This document shows positions 1 to 12,600 of a DNA stretch of 64,000 nt, piece by piece. Below the pieces are notes generated by a model. It had not been told where the DNA came from. It made no database searches and was given only the letters and a program-made list of their open reading frames with translations. Both the position numbers and the translations under genes were made by a program. The stretch is taken from the NCBI GenBank assembly GCA_007922305.1, contig ML677366.1:16282338-16346337 (forward strand), given 5' to 3'. The DNA is from Dermatemys mawii (taxonomy: Eukaryota; Chordata; Testudines; Dermatemydidae). Every line of letters begins with the position of its first letter. The stretch's first letter is position 1.

Positions 1-933
1 CACCTACTGCCAATGGGCAACAGCAGTACCTACATTCTCAGCATTGCAGCTCCTCTCTTCTGCTGCCAGCCTATCTGTGGCATGCCCCTTACATCATGAT
101 TTGCAAGAGAGCTCTTGGAAGACAGCCTGCATCTGTCTTCCTCAGTGCCTTCATTGGGGAATTTCTCCCCAATGCCAGACCAGGGATTTGTACACAACTC
201 TTTGTACTTTGGGGCTGGAATAAAAGTGGGCATCTCCTAGGGGTGTGCTTTTTTCTTTTTTTTTCTTTTCTTTTTTGTTGGTTGGTTGTGATTTATTGTT
301 TAAAAACGTTACTTCCAGATGCAGTTTTGAACCTATTAGTTTACTTGCAGAGGTGGAAATGCGCATTTGTAATATAGTATTAATGGAAATTTGCATCAAA
401 ACTCAAATCTATCCTTTGTGTTAACTGTATTCTTCCTCACTAATCAATGACATACTTAAAAATGTTTTAAATTTTCTTAAGCTCAGGTTTAACTGTTATG
501 CATATTATCTCTTCTAAAAGTCCTCCATTAAACATAATAGACTGCTTTGTCCATTACTAAGAGTTCATGTTTTGGGGGGGTTAATCTAATTCTCTATCCA
601 AAAATCAAGTACGAAATTTTGCAAATCTGCATACCAGAAGGTTCGAACATTTTAAAGATTATTACGGGCTTACATAGTAAATACACACAGTAAAAACATT
701 CTGGCATATTAGTTGCCAGATGAAGTGCAGACGAGTTGGTGTCTGAATTCTCCTTTCAAAGGTTATAACAAGCTCCAGCATTCCTTTAATCTGTGATATC
801 TCTGGAGAATCTTGAATTGTATTAGTCAAGCATGTAATTCAATATTTTTTTTGTAATAGGTTTATATAAATTAAATATTTCTGCTCACTAAATAATTGGA
901 GAAAATGTAGCTAACTTTTGTTGTTTATATTAG
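1..933 (+). other. BTBD1: BTBD1 last intron (3' part)
   Basis: This is non-coding sequence immediately upstream of the last BTBD1 coding exon, ending in an AG acceptor at 932-933. I searched it for the preceding PHR-domain exon and found none, so that exon lies left of the window. It contains a T/C-rich tract at about 247-280 and otherwise ordinary AT-rich DNA. The intron assignment is inferred from the exon at 934. Confidence 0.7.
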
Positions 934-1092
934 GGTCCTGATTCCCATTATGGTACGAAAGGACTGAAGAAAGTAATCCACGAATCTCCCACTGCTAGCA
1001 AAACCTGCTTTTCCTTCTCTAGTTCACCCGGTAACAACAATGGTACATCGATAGAAGATGGACAAATACCAGAAATAATATTTTATACATAA
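934..1092 (+). CDS. BTBD1: BTBD1 C-terminal coding exon (partial gene)
   Basis: BTBD1 is a BTB/POZ-BACK-PHR protein known as a Cullin-3 adaptor and topoisomerase I partner. Only its last coding exon is here. A TTAG acceptor (930-933) precedes a 159-nt phase-0 frame of 52 residues and a TAA at 1090-1092. The peptide starts [14 protein letters not shown] and ends [12 protein letters not shown], the C-terminal end of the PHR domain shared by BTBD1 and BTBD2. I chose BTBD1 over its paralogue BTBD2 because C15orf40 follows on the same strand, as it does in human 15q25.2. The BTB and BACK domains and the rest of the PHR domain are outside the window. The exon is intact, and the short length is simply the exon size. 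Confidence 0.88.
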   Translation, partial: GPDSHYGTKGLKKVIHESPTASKTCFSFSSSPGNNNGTSIEDGQIPEIIFYT

Positions 1093-4000
1093 CTACACAG
1101 GATAGTTCATCTCAGATAATACAAGTAGCAATGTATAGATTGACATTGGCATAAAGTACTTGCTATTGGTGGCAATTATTAAATTCTATGAAATTATATA
1201 ATCTCCATGTGTAATATGAAACTAGAACATTTCTTACAGGAGGTATCAGAAAAATCTATTTTTCTCTCCATGATTATTGGCAGGATATCAATAAGTTAAC
1301 AGATGTTGTTCCTTTTATCTTCATAAAACCTTGAAAGTAAGAAGTACTCTATATTGTAAAGGTATATTAAACATTATCTTGTGTTTTGTTGGTTTATTTT
1401 ACTTCCTGACTCCTTACATTGTCTTCAGCATTTGGTGAAATTCTCCTTTGATCTCTTTGTTTATTATGGAATTTTGGTATATTATTTTTCTTTAAAAATG
1501 CAAGTTATTACTTTGTTCCAGACTTGCATTTCCCTCTAAAATACTCTTGCAATGACCATTATGGTCTCAAATGACATTTTTTCAATTACAGCAATATAAC
1601 TGGATTTATATTCTTTTTTTAAATGAGCCATGAAGAAATAACTGGGTTAACACTGTAAACGGTATCTGGAGTTGTATTAAAGAAATATAGCACATACTTA
1701 GAGCTGAGATCTGCAATGTACAATACTTCAGTGGTCTTGGTTTCATTCAGAAATGTGTATTTTTATAGTGGGTACTGGAGCGTGTAAGTTGGTATGGTGA
1801 TGACTATTATATATAAATATGCCTGCAAATATGTATCGTGAAGATATGAGAATACAAGACTCCTGTTAATAGTATTCTAGGACCTGGATGCTAAAGCATT
1901 AATCAACACTAAAATCTTGATCTGATTTCACTTTATCTGTGTATTTAGTTCCAGAGAATATCTACAAGTGGTATGAGGCAGTGCAGCCAGTTGAAAGGTG
2001 CAATGAATGTACATAGATGATCAGTCAGTATACCCTGCAATTGTTTAAAGAGCCAAAGGTGTAAAAATTCCCATTCACTCTACAGGATCCTGTACGCTCC
2101 TACAAACCATACCACAAGAAATCAGAATGTAGTTGAAAGCATTGACTGTTTCCCTAATATTCTACATTACTAGCAAAGGTATGGTACAGTGTGTACACTT
2201 ACTTTTGACTTTATTTATAATGCCACTAGTGTAATGTTAACCGATAAATAAGGAGTAATTAGATCATGTAGTGTATTTATTTTAAAGTGAGCTTAAAATG
2301 AGTGAAATCCCATACCACTTTTTTGCTTGCACATAAGTCTTGTAACTTTTTAAAAGTACATACAGTAACCACTGAGGTAGAATTAGAGCAACTTTAAAGT
2401 TTAAATGTCATTAATAGCAATGCAAGAGGATACTATGTAGTACAAAAAAAATAGTTCTTCAAAAAACATATGCAATTCTTTAGTTTTAAATAAGTTTTTT
2501 TTGTGGTTAAGTGAAATGCACATCAGTTGAACTTGAAAGAAAAAAATTCTTTAGATTGCTGTTCCTAGTGCCATGTGTCTAGATATTTGAAGTCACTGAA
2601 GTCCTGTGACATACGTTATAGTAAAACAGTTGTTGCTGCCTTAGCCAGTATATATTAGGTGAAGAGAGAAATGCAAGAGTAACTGTATAAACCATGACTT
2701 CTGTTACCTTTGTGCTCTTGAATTCCCCTCCCTGCCCCCATTTTTTGGTCTAACCTATATTTACAGGCCTGATGGCTAGAGCTGGGGAGAACATTCTGTG
2801 GTTGCTCTCAAACTATATTGTCTTTTAAAAATAATTGGTGTACTGATAAATATACCTGAGCTGAGACTTACTATATTCAGTCCTTGATCATTACTACAAA
2901 GCTCTGCTGAGCCAAGACGCTGGTATTGGCCTGGTAGTTCTTTAGTTTGGTGGTGAGTAGTAAGAATGGACCACACCAGTTTTCTTTCAGACTTCCTATT
3001 TTAGGGTATAGAAAACTGTTTGTGTTCAGTAGATCTCCTTTTAATTGTTCTTTAAACCTTAATAATTTTAGCAGTGGTGAATATAATTGGTAACGTGCAA
3101 GCAGCCAGCCTGCTAGGTAGAGGCAGGAACATTAACAAAAGTGGAGTTTCCTTCTCCAGCTGCTGGATGGAAAAATGTAAGGCTAGTATAGAAGAACTCA
3201 CAGAAACCTAATTATCAGGTTGGAAATTTCCCTTCCTTCTTAATGTTACTCTTATCACTTATAAAGATAAGTCATTAATATGTACTCTTCGTGACTGGAG
3301 AAAATGAATCTGGGAATAGAACCATAGAATAATGTTGAATATTTAGTATTAGCCTACCTTGAAATGTAATAAACTATTGAAAGATGAATCACTGAGAAGT
3401 GCTAAGAAATCTCATCTAGTTCTATCATGCTGATAGTCACTACTTAAAAATGTATTTTCTTTAATATCTATTTCTCTGATAATCTATGAACTATTTCTAT
3501 CTTCCTGTCTGGCAAGAGATGAATTACTTATGTACATTATTTGGCACTGAAATTAAATATAAGAGCTAATGTGTCATTTCTCATAAGAAAGTCACTAGTT
3601 AACTTAAAAAACCTGACCAAAACATCTTGTAAAGTGGGTTACTAATGTTTTCAGTATTCTTCGTTGTTTATCCCCAACTCTAAATGTATGCATCTTCTTG
3701 TGGTTCCTAACTGAAGATAGCAAAAACAAAGGGGGGAAAAAACTCTTAAAAGTAATGCAAAATAGTGGGTTAACTATTGAATTTAAAATAAATGAATGTA
3801 TGGCAGTCATAAGCACTATTTCTCATACCTTTACTCTAATGCTTGTCATGGTCTGCTACTGAAATAGTAAATACCGCTTAGTTATCCCACCTTAGTATAG
3901 TTGTACCAACTTTGACAAATCCACTTGCATCTGTTTTGTGAGTTAAATGATCATGCATGTGGAATGCAATAGCAAAGTTGTGCTTACGTATTCTAGAGAG

Positions 4001-6300
4001 AGCCTTTGGTGTAGGGGAGTCAGCTTTCCTTTTATTCTTTCCAAATCCTCACCAGCTATGCTTTGAGTAGGATAAAGACTTGCTAGTGATCTTCTGGATG
4101 ATTTGTTGCGAGTTGCTAGTAAGTTTTGCAATGATTCTTCTGTGACTAATACAACTTAATACCTGCATCATATAGGCATTACAGCAGAAAATTAAAACAT
4201 GTTTAAGCCTGAGATTACTGCTACCTGGTAATTAAAATCTGTTTTCTACCTGTGCTCATTTGGTATGAGGTAGTTCTTGAGGTGGGCACCAGGCTTTGGT
4301 GCATTTCCATAGTGTCTTTCATCTGATAAAGTGCTTTAGAAATGTTAATTATTTCGGTCTCATTCTGCCTTTGTGTCACAGATGCTATATGCCTGGTTTA
4401 CAAATGGGTAAACTGGTGCACAACCTCTTGGGCAGTATTAAGTACAGCAAACTCCTGCCAGCCAAAGAACTTTGTATTTATTATGCTGCACACCATGGCT
4501 CATCTCATGTCTTCACTTCTGTAGCCATCTCTTCCTTTCTATCCTTGCTACTGTACTCTTGCCCCCTCCCCCCTGCTCTATTTAGAATGCTTCTACTGCC
4601 TTTCTGCCTGTTACTCTGTCACCTTCCCCCATTTCACTGTCTTGTTTGTCCAATAGCTTGTCTACATTTGAGTTCCTTCATGCGTTGGCTGTGCTCCATT
4701 TCCTTCCTCTGTTAACTTATTGTGACTACTACCTGTGTTCATCATTCCCAGTTTCTTACCACCTAACAATCAGCTTCTCTAAAAAATGTTTACACTTTTT
4801 TTCCCTTGATAGTCTTTTTCAAATGCACGCTTTAGTGATAAATTTCAGTCCCTTCCCCTTGTCCCTGATATAGCCACTCATCGACTGGATTCCCTGAGTT
4901 ATAGACCATCTGCCAACAATGATAATTTGACAGGCCTGACTGTATGTAGCATCTACGAGAAACTTTCCTTCTGTGACCAGTGGCTGAGTAAAGTCACTCA
5001 AAACCAATTAGTTTCTTCAAGTCAAGTGTATTGTTTATTCAGCCAAAAGTATCACAGCAAGTAGAAAAGTGTAAGTCTAAAATCCATCTGATTTAAGTAA
5101 ACAATATTTTTGTTCAAGTTTTAGTAAATTCTGTTTAACATAGTTCTTCATGTGTCCTTTGAACTATATTAAGTCCTTTTCTTGGCTCTGGCTGTTGCTT
5201 TTTCATAGCTGATAAAATAACTGGCTGAGTGTGTGTTTGTTTGTTTTTGCTTTTCCTTTATCGAGGTGGTTGTTTTGCCTTCCTATTAAACTGTACCAAT
5301 AAATTAATACAATCTGATAACTCCACATAGCTATGTATTAACATACTAATTTTTATACCTCTATGCCCAAACTATCACTGACCAACAGTGCATTCTGCTC
5401 TCTCTTTTCTTACTACCTCATCCTTTTTCAGATTACTGAAAATTTGCATGTGTTCTCCCTTCCCTCCCAGGGCAATTTGAGTGAAAACTTTTTGCACGAG
5501 GGCCTGTCTTTTTTTTTTTTACTTCATGTCTGTATAATGTTTAGTAGAAGGGGGCCCTGAGCCTTGAGTGGGGATTCTAGGTAGAACTGTAAGAAGGAGT
5601 AGGCCCCTCCACTAGCTGCAAGTCTTGCAAAAATATAAAGAACACTGCCCTAAGGAGACTCAGGACTATAGTAAACATATGTTTTTAAAAAGGACAAAGC
5701 TTTATTGTAGTAGCAGCTGCTCATGGTATTTTACTTAGGGTTTGCAAGTGCCCATGTGTAGTGGCTGCTTTATGTAATTATTGCTAAAATATGGGGATAA
5801 AACTAAATGCAGGGGTAGCCTCTAGGTTATTGTTACTGTCTGTCAGTAAGGTGGTTTGAGGGGGAAAATTCTGGGTAAAGAATAGGTACAAGGTAACAAC
5901 AGTTGGTTAAAGGGGTAGTATAAGGCTAATGGATTGGGTTATATGGCTTAGCCATGCCCAGAGCATGCAGGGGCTAGAGCTACCGTAGTAATGGGAGATT
6001 GAGGGCAGGGGCCAGGCCCTGGCTCTATGCTGTAGGAGTAGCCAATCTGTTGTACTGTGACACTGCCAAGCAGCACAGATGGCTGGACAGTTGCTTTTTG
6101 GGGGTAGAAGGGGAGTGGTTCACTTTTGTTTATTCCTATTGCTGTTCAGGATAACAGGCCCCTGGGTATGTTTTTAGACTAAACAGTTCAGGAGCACAGC
6201 TCAAGGCTGCCTGCCTCTCACTAACTGCAGGGCCCTGCCTTTCCCCTTCCCCCCAGTCTGAAAAACTGCCACTCATGCTATTCCTCCTTTAAAGTGTGGG
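1093..6300 (+). other. BTBD1 3' UTR and intergenic spacer to C15orf40
   Basis: No coding exon is supported here. The first part must be BTBD1 3' UTR. Candidate AATAAA signals on the plus strand lie at 3368-3373, 3787-3792 and 5298-5303, and the sequence alone does not show which is used. The stretch from about 4270 to 4480 has weak MIR-like character (a 'gtttacaaatgggtaaactg' segment). From about 5.8 kb GC content rises toward the next CpG island. Short ATG-to-stop frames here (for example 4296-4715) have no recognisable content. Confidence 0.6.
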
Positions 6301-6593
6301 AACCCCGCATTAGCTAACTCCGGGGAAGGCCCTGCCTTGCACAAGGCACGGCCGGCCCTTCAGACGTGGTGCTGCGTGTGCAGTGGGGTGGACGGCCGGG
6401 CCGGGTTCGGAACAGCACAGGCTGGGCTGTACAGTTGGTGCCCAGGGCGGGCAGGGGCGGAGGGAAGCTTGCGGCTAAGGGCGAGAACGGACCGAGCACG
6501 AGGCCGCCTGGAGCCGGCTCTGCCCGGCGCTCGTCGGACCAGCCACGGGGCTTCGTTCGGCGGGACTCGAATGAATTAGCGGCTGTTCGATCG

Positions 6594-6605
6594 GCGCGTG
6601 CGCAG
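6594..6605 (+). promoter_or_regulatory. NRF1-like binding site
   Basis: GGCGCGTGCGCA matches the NRF1 consensus YGCGCAYGCGCR at 10 of 12 positions. NRF1 drives many nuclear genes for mitochondrial proteins, which fits the basic N-terminus of the longer C15orf40 form. Binding itself is not shown. Confidence 0.5.
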
Positions 6606-6645
6606 CGCTCGGCCTAGCGCCGCGGGGCGGGGTGTGTCGAGGTTG

Positions 6646-6654
6646 CCGGAAGTG
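6646..6654 (+). promoter_or_regulatory. ETS/GABP site
   Basis: CCGGAAGTG is an exact ETS/GABP core, 17 bases before the first C15orf40 ATG. ETS sites at this distance are common at TATA-less housekeeping start sites. Confidence 0.55.
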
Positions 6655-6670
6655 CGGCTCGGCCTGTGGG

Positions 6671-9600
6671 ATGCTGGTGCTCCGGGCCGGCTTCCGTCGG
6701 TGCGGCGGCTGGGGGCAGGGTCCCGTCCGGAGCTGGAGCGGGGCCATGCCACGGAAGGTCGGTCTCGCTCTGCCTAGCGGGGGAGAGGCCTCGCCTCCGC
6801 CGGGGTGTGGGGCGCTGGAGCGAAGCCCCGTAAGCCGGGCGGCGCTGGGTCGGTGAGCCACGGCCTGGTGCTACTCAACTAGCGCCGCGGTCTGGGCCCC
6901 TGCGCCGCCGATGGGCGCGAGAGAAACGGCCTTTCCCGTTCGCTCCGCCTGCTGCTCCGGGCGGGTTCGTGTGTCTGGGCCGGGGGAAGGGTTGGATGGT
7001 GCACTGGTAGGAAAGTGCCACTCCAGGTGTACGGAGCATGCTCACTTCACCTGCTGAAGCCACCGCCCTTCCCCTGTCCTTATTACTTGAAAGGTTCTGT
7101 GGGCTGCTTTGGACATGGTTTAAACAGTGGGCAGGGGGGTGGCCAGGGTCTGAGCAGGGGGTGGAAATTATTTACTGGTCGGGGGGGGGTCAAGTAGCTG
7201 GAGGTAATATTAGGAGAGGGTCTGGGGGGCAAAATCAAGGAAGGGGAGGAGGAGGTGGAGTTAACCACTAAATGCTACTGATAGCACGTTCCAGTCTCTG
7301 CCTTGGCTGGATTTCAAATGTGTAATGTCACTTTAACAGCTGCTGGGGTTTTCTGTTTGTTTTTGTTTGTTCAGGGAAAAGAAAAGTGTAAAGATGCAGT
7401 AAAACCTCCTGCTCCTTCAGGTCCGGTTGTAGCGGACAAAAATGGTTCCATCGCTATTGCTATTCATGCCAAACCTGGATCCAAACAAAATGCTATAACA
7501 GGTATATCCCAATGAAGAGTGTAAGCATGAGGGAAATTGTTCATTTAATTAAACAACAAAGCTATTTGGGAAGGCAAGGTTTTTTCTCTTTCCTCTCACT
7601 GCACCCATTTCTTTGCATAAGTTTATAGTCCTGCAGAGGTTTAGGTGATAGTGTAGTGTGGCTTCACAACCTTCATTATATCAAAATGTCCTGATGTTCC
7701 TTATGCTCCATTTGACTAGGTGTAGTTGATTTCACTGGCAAAACTGGAAAGATGTATTAGAGTAAATCCGTCTTTTTACAAGGCCAGGGAGTAATTCTGG
7801 GTAGTCACTTGATTTTAGCTATATTCCAATATAACTGCTTACATGAAATATTCCAGTGCTGCAGTCTATGTTCAGATGAGTGGAAAGCAAAAGACGTGTT
7901 ATAGTGGACAGGACCCAGTGTTGGGTTGTTTTTTTTTTTAAGCTGATCTGTGTAGCCAGGCATGTTGACTGAATAGTGCAAAATAATCTGTTTTACACAT
8001 CTGTATATATATAATTTGTTCCATCCTCTTATGAACACTACATATAAAGACAAAGAAAAATTTCTCTTCTTTTTCTGTTCTTTCAGCAGCAGGAGCCTAC
8101 TTACCATTTATGAAGAAAAGCTCAGTCAAATCTCATCTCTTTGTAGTGAACCATCCTTTGTTGCAAAACTACAAGCTTTGTGATCCTTGTTATGAATGGT
8201 AGACCCAGACATTCTCTTTCCTTCCTTATTTCCACTGTAGATATGGGAAGAATCAGATATAAATAAAGTAGTAAGACTCAGCATGACAGACTTGTGATAA
8301 TCTGAATTGGAAGGTCCCCCAAGGTAGTCAACTTGAACTTCTGTAGTGAAACAAGGGAATTAAAAACAAATATCCTTCAGGCTTTCTTTAAAATAAACAA
8401 AACAAGACAAACTCTTTTCCTTTGCAGATCACCTTTGATGCCTTGTTTGTGCTTAGTTATTATGGTGATAAACACAATTTAAATGCTCATGGACAACGTG
8501 TTTTTAAAATCTTCAAATGTTTTAAACCAAGGAGCAAGTAATACAAGTCTGCATGGTGCCATCATCTTCATGCTTATATGCAAACAAGAAGCATTCATTA
8601 TGTAGGTATGCTCACTACACTAATTAGATGGCTCTGTTATCTGTAGGATAATTCAGCACATATTTCATTTTAGACGGACATTAGTGGGCATTGTCACAAA
8701 AGAGGTGGTAATTAAAACTGCAACCATAAAAACTACTGGGACATTAACCACAATTTCAAAATCAAATTGTAGATTGACCTCATGTCTGAAAGCAGAGATG
8801 GTGGTAGAAGTAGATGTGAAGGGCCCAGTACCTCACATTCACACTTGGGAGAAAATTATGCAGAGTCTGCAGCTGGCAAACCCTCACTGTATCCAGAAGA
8901 CTCATGGAAGAGGATCCAGATAACTGTAGAATGAAACTTGTTAATTCTTAAAAGCATCACATCCTAGAATCTAAGGCCCACTCTTCCTTCTGTATAAGGA
9001 CTTTCATTAATGCATGCCTCTGAGGAACTGACTGGCCTTGCTGGTAAAGTGGAGAAAACAAGTGGTAGAATTAAATGGATGTTCTTGATACAGTAAAAGT
9101 TAGAAGATGTATCATCATCTGGTCTGTTCCAGGAGTTGTCTATCTGATTTCGAATAAACCTTTAAAAGTATGAAAGTAAAAAACTAGGCACTGTTAATAC
9201 TTTGAAAATAAAATCCTGAAATATTTGTTACAGATGTCACAACTGAGGCAGTGGGTGTGGCTATTGCTGCACCTCCATCAGAAGGGGAGGCAAATGCAGA
9301 GCTGTGTCGTTACCTTTCTAAGGTTCTAGAAGTGAAGAAGAGCGAAGTTGTTTTAGATAAGGTACAATCCTTTTTTTTCTTTTCGGGTCTGCTACAGTTA
9401 AATTTCTGAAACTTATATTGGAATAGAGAACTCTTTCCACATACAGCAGACCAAGTTTTTAGCTTTCAAAATACTAGTATGGAAATATAATATGGTGTGT
9501 AACTCAATTATGGAAAAAGAATCTATTTTAGTCTTTGATTTACTAACTGAAAATAATCAGTTTCTCAATAGCCCAAATCAAGCGTGCTGCTACTTTTTCT

Positions 9601-12600
9601 AGTTATTTTGTAAGTCAGTGTGTGGTTCACGTGCTCTGTGACCTTTAAAGTTTTTTTCGTATCGAGTCTAACTTCTTAGAAAATGAGAGATCATGCACAA
9701 AACACCTTTGCAAATGACTTTGTTCTCCTTATTTTAGAAATGTTTATATTTGAGTAAAATCTCTGTTGGGTCACTCGATTCCACAGTGATGAGCATATCA
9801 ATTCCTAGATGGCTTTGCTTCTGTTGTGAAAACGCTAGTAACCTCAAGTCCTACATTGACTATTCTTCATAATTAAACAGGTGGAAAATGCATTTATTTC
9901 TTCTACTGTAGCTTTTGTTTAAAGTCAGTTTTCTCCAATATCTCTCTTACAATTAAGATCAGATTTGGACAGTGACAGATTCTATGAATTACATGTTTAG
10001 GTAGATGTTTGATTAAAAAGATTAAAGTCATTATCCTTTTACAAAAACGAGTATTAAATCTTAACTTATTGTAGCCAATAGAACTTCAGTATACAAACAA
10101 ATTAAGAAAATAGCAAATAACCCCACTTCTGCTAACTTCTGTCATAGTCACACTGGGAAGTCAAAGTTCTGCTACCCAACAGTGAACTGTTCATTCAGGG
10201 TCGCAGCAACAGCAGAAGGGACATTGAGAGGAAATAAAACAGTCTATGTCCTGTTTTGGGAAGGCTACCAGTTTGGCTTACGTTACTCTCATGTTTGTAT
10301 GGTATATATGAAAAGTGGATGAAGTCTGAACTATCTACTAAATGTATTCGTTTATAGGATGTGCCCGGAATGGATGCTTTTTTATGTTGTACATAAATCT
10401 AAGTACATACATTTTTAAAAATAGTTGTTAGAGGTTACATTGTCTAATGGAATGAGCACTACTTGGCTGGTAGACAGGAACTCAAAGATTTCTATCTTGG
10501 CTTTGCTGCAGACTGGACAAAGTACTTAACCTTTATTTCAGTTACTCTCATTTTATAGATGAGATAAACACTTGCTTACCTACCTCACAGCCATGTTGAG
10601 GATTAATTAGATTGCACTTGAAAAGCACTATATAATTGCTAAGCAGCATCAGGCATAATGAGGAGCAGCACTGTTCAGCCTTTTCTAGAATGACCAGAGC
10701 TGACTTGTCTGACCAGCAGCACCCAGGCTATTTTATATTAGGACTTGTGAACCACAGACCTTCAATCATTCTGTCTTATGACTGCAGCCAGATTTTCAGC
10801 CTAGGTGTACAAGGCTAATTTCATATGCTAACTTCTACCTAGCATTCTCCCTTTGCTTCCCGGCTGTTGTATAATCAGTTCTCAGCTGGAAGCACGTGCC
10901 TAGGGCGGCATTCCGGTGAGTCTTGGGGTGGCAATTCGGCCGCCTTTTTTTCGTTTGTTTGGGGCAGCAAAAAGGGTAGAGCCAGCCCTGTGGAGATCCA
11001 CACTAAAACTGAAAATGCAGAACTACATTTGTTGGTCATATTTATCTTGCCTTGCAGAATTTTAATCCTGTAATACTGTGCAATGTGACTAAGCCACAAC
11101 TTGAGAAACTGAAAGCAGTTTCTTAACAGTGATCATCTTCTAATAAAGGTGGAGAAATTGTACTCAATAGATCTTTGAATACTGTGGGGCAGTCTCTTAA
11201 GATGGAAAGCTGCTAATTTTTGCTTTCAATTAAACTTTTATGTATGCACTGTAAATGTAATTCTAAATTTGGGATCTTACTGCAATCTAGAAGTGTGGCT
11301 ATTTGATTCTTACATGAGAGGAAACATTTTGTTAGCTCATTCTAATAAGAAATAAAAAGCAGTTGGCCAGTCTGTTTAAAGAATGCATTGATTTTCCTTT
11401 TCTCAGTAAGTCAAACTCAAATGGACAAGCATCTTAGAAATGTAAAATAAAATTTCATGCTAAAGATGAGCTACGAATGTTTCCTTTTTGCATGATTGCT
11501 TTTTTAATTGTATGCAAGATAGTGGAAAGAAGTAGCTCAGTGTGTACACCTGCAATAGGTTTTCACTTGGCATGAGCTACTCAGTGCTGCTGTGCACACA
11601 GGATGTGAATAATGCACACAATTTAACTGCTCTGATTTTAAGACAGCAGTTACATGCAGACAGCCCAGCTTGTTTCTGCATTTCATACAATGCAGTTCCA
11701 TTTTCCTCCTCTTTTTTTTTTTTTTTTTAATAATGATCAAATTGAGAATTTGGCTGAAAAGCAACATCTGGTATATGTGAAGTGCATCCTCAGGGTGAAA
11801 ATACACTGAAGTATTTCAATAAAGTATATATAGTAACATCTGTAGGTGCCATCTGCATAGTTCCACTTGCAGGATGCATTGCTGAGCTTGAAGAGCATCC
11901 TGCTGCTCACTCCCCCTCCCAGCTCATGGAAAGAGCAGCAGCTCAGGGCATGCTCTAAAACCTGCCTGCCTACTTTGAAATGTGTAGCAGATTCAGTGAC
12001 TCTGCTCCCTCCCACCCAGGAATAACTAGCAATGATATTGGGTCCCTGGCCCTACTCAGACCCTTTCTCCAGGGAGAGATTATTTTCTTCATGGGTAAGC
12101 AAGTTAGGAAGTAAGTAGGCCTTAAAAACCTAGCTTAAGGCTCACTCTGCTAAGGCCAAGCTGGCATCCTGGTACATTAGAGAAATCTTTGACATTGCAG
12201 GGCTGCTACCTGCAGCTCATTCACACATTTACTCCGAGTCCCCTTCTCATCTAGATTCAATGTTTGTTTCAGAAGAGAAGACTAATTGTGCAATTCTTGC
12301 TTAATTGCACACCCTGTCTGCCTTCTCAGGAGCTCTACCTCTTCTTAGACTTGTACAAGTCAGACAACACCATCTTGAAGAAGGAAAAATGTTACTTAGC
12401 AGTAAATCTAGTACTTGAAGAGTGGTGTCTGTGTTTTTTATACTAGCTGCCCATCGTCCTCTGTGGTATGGTGGAAAGAATTGCGGCTACTGTACCTCCA
12501 TGGCCCTCTTCTAACCTCAAGTTAGAATGTGTGTTGCAGCAAAAGGATGCTTACAGAATTCCTATGCACGCTACTTTCCATAAGTTCTCTGAAGCACTGT

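Larger units (their letters stand above)
6310..6990 (+). promoter_or_regulatory. C15orf40: CpG-island promoter of C15orf40
   Basis: GC content and CpG frequency jump sharply against the AT-rich surroundings. There is no obvious TATA box. A GC box (gggcgggg, about 6624-6631), an NRF1-like site and an ETS site lie in the last 80 bases before the first ATG. This is the usual layout of a housekeeping promoter. Transcription probably starts around 6600-6665, which is an inference. Confidence 0.8.

Noticed and set aside
4296..4715. 139-codon open frame on the plus strand between BTBD1 and C15orf40
   Set aside because: It is a hydrophobic, Cys/Leu/Ser-rich translation of a pyrimidine-rich stretch, with no recognisable domain. 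Its start overlaps MIR-like sequence.
6475..6861. 128-codon minus-strand frame across the C15orf40 promoter
   Set aside because: It is the GC-rich shadow of the CpG island and exon 1 on the other strand, with low-complexity content.
8684..8923. 79-codon frame in C15orf40 intron 2
   Set aside because: The four C15orf40 exons already join in phase without it. It has no plausible acceptor and donor pair and no recognised family.
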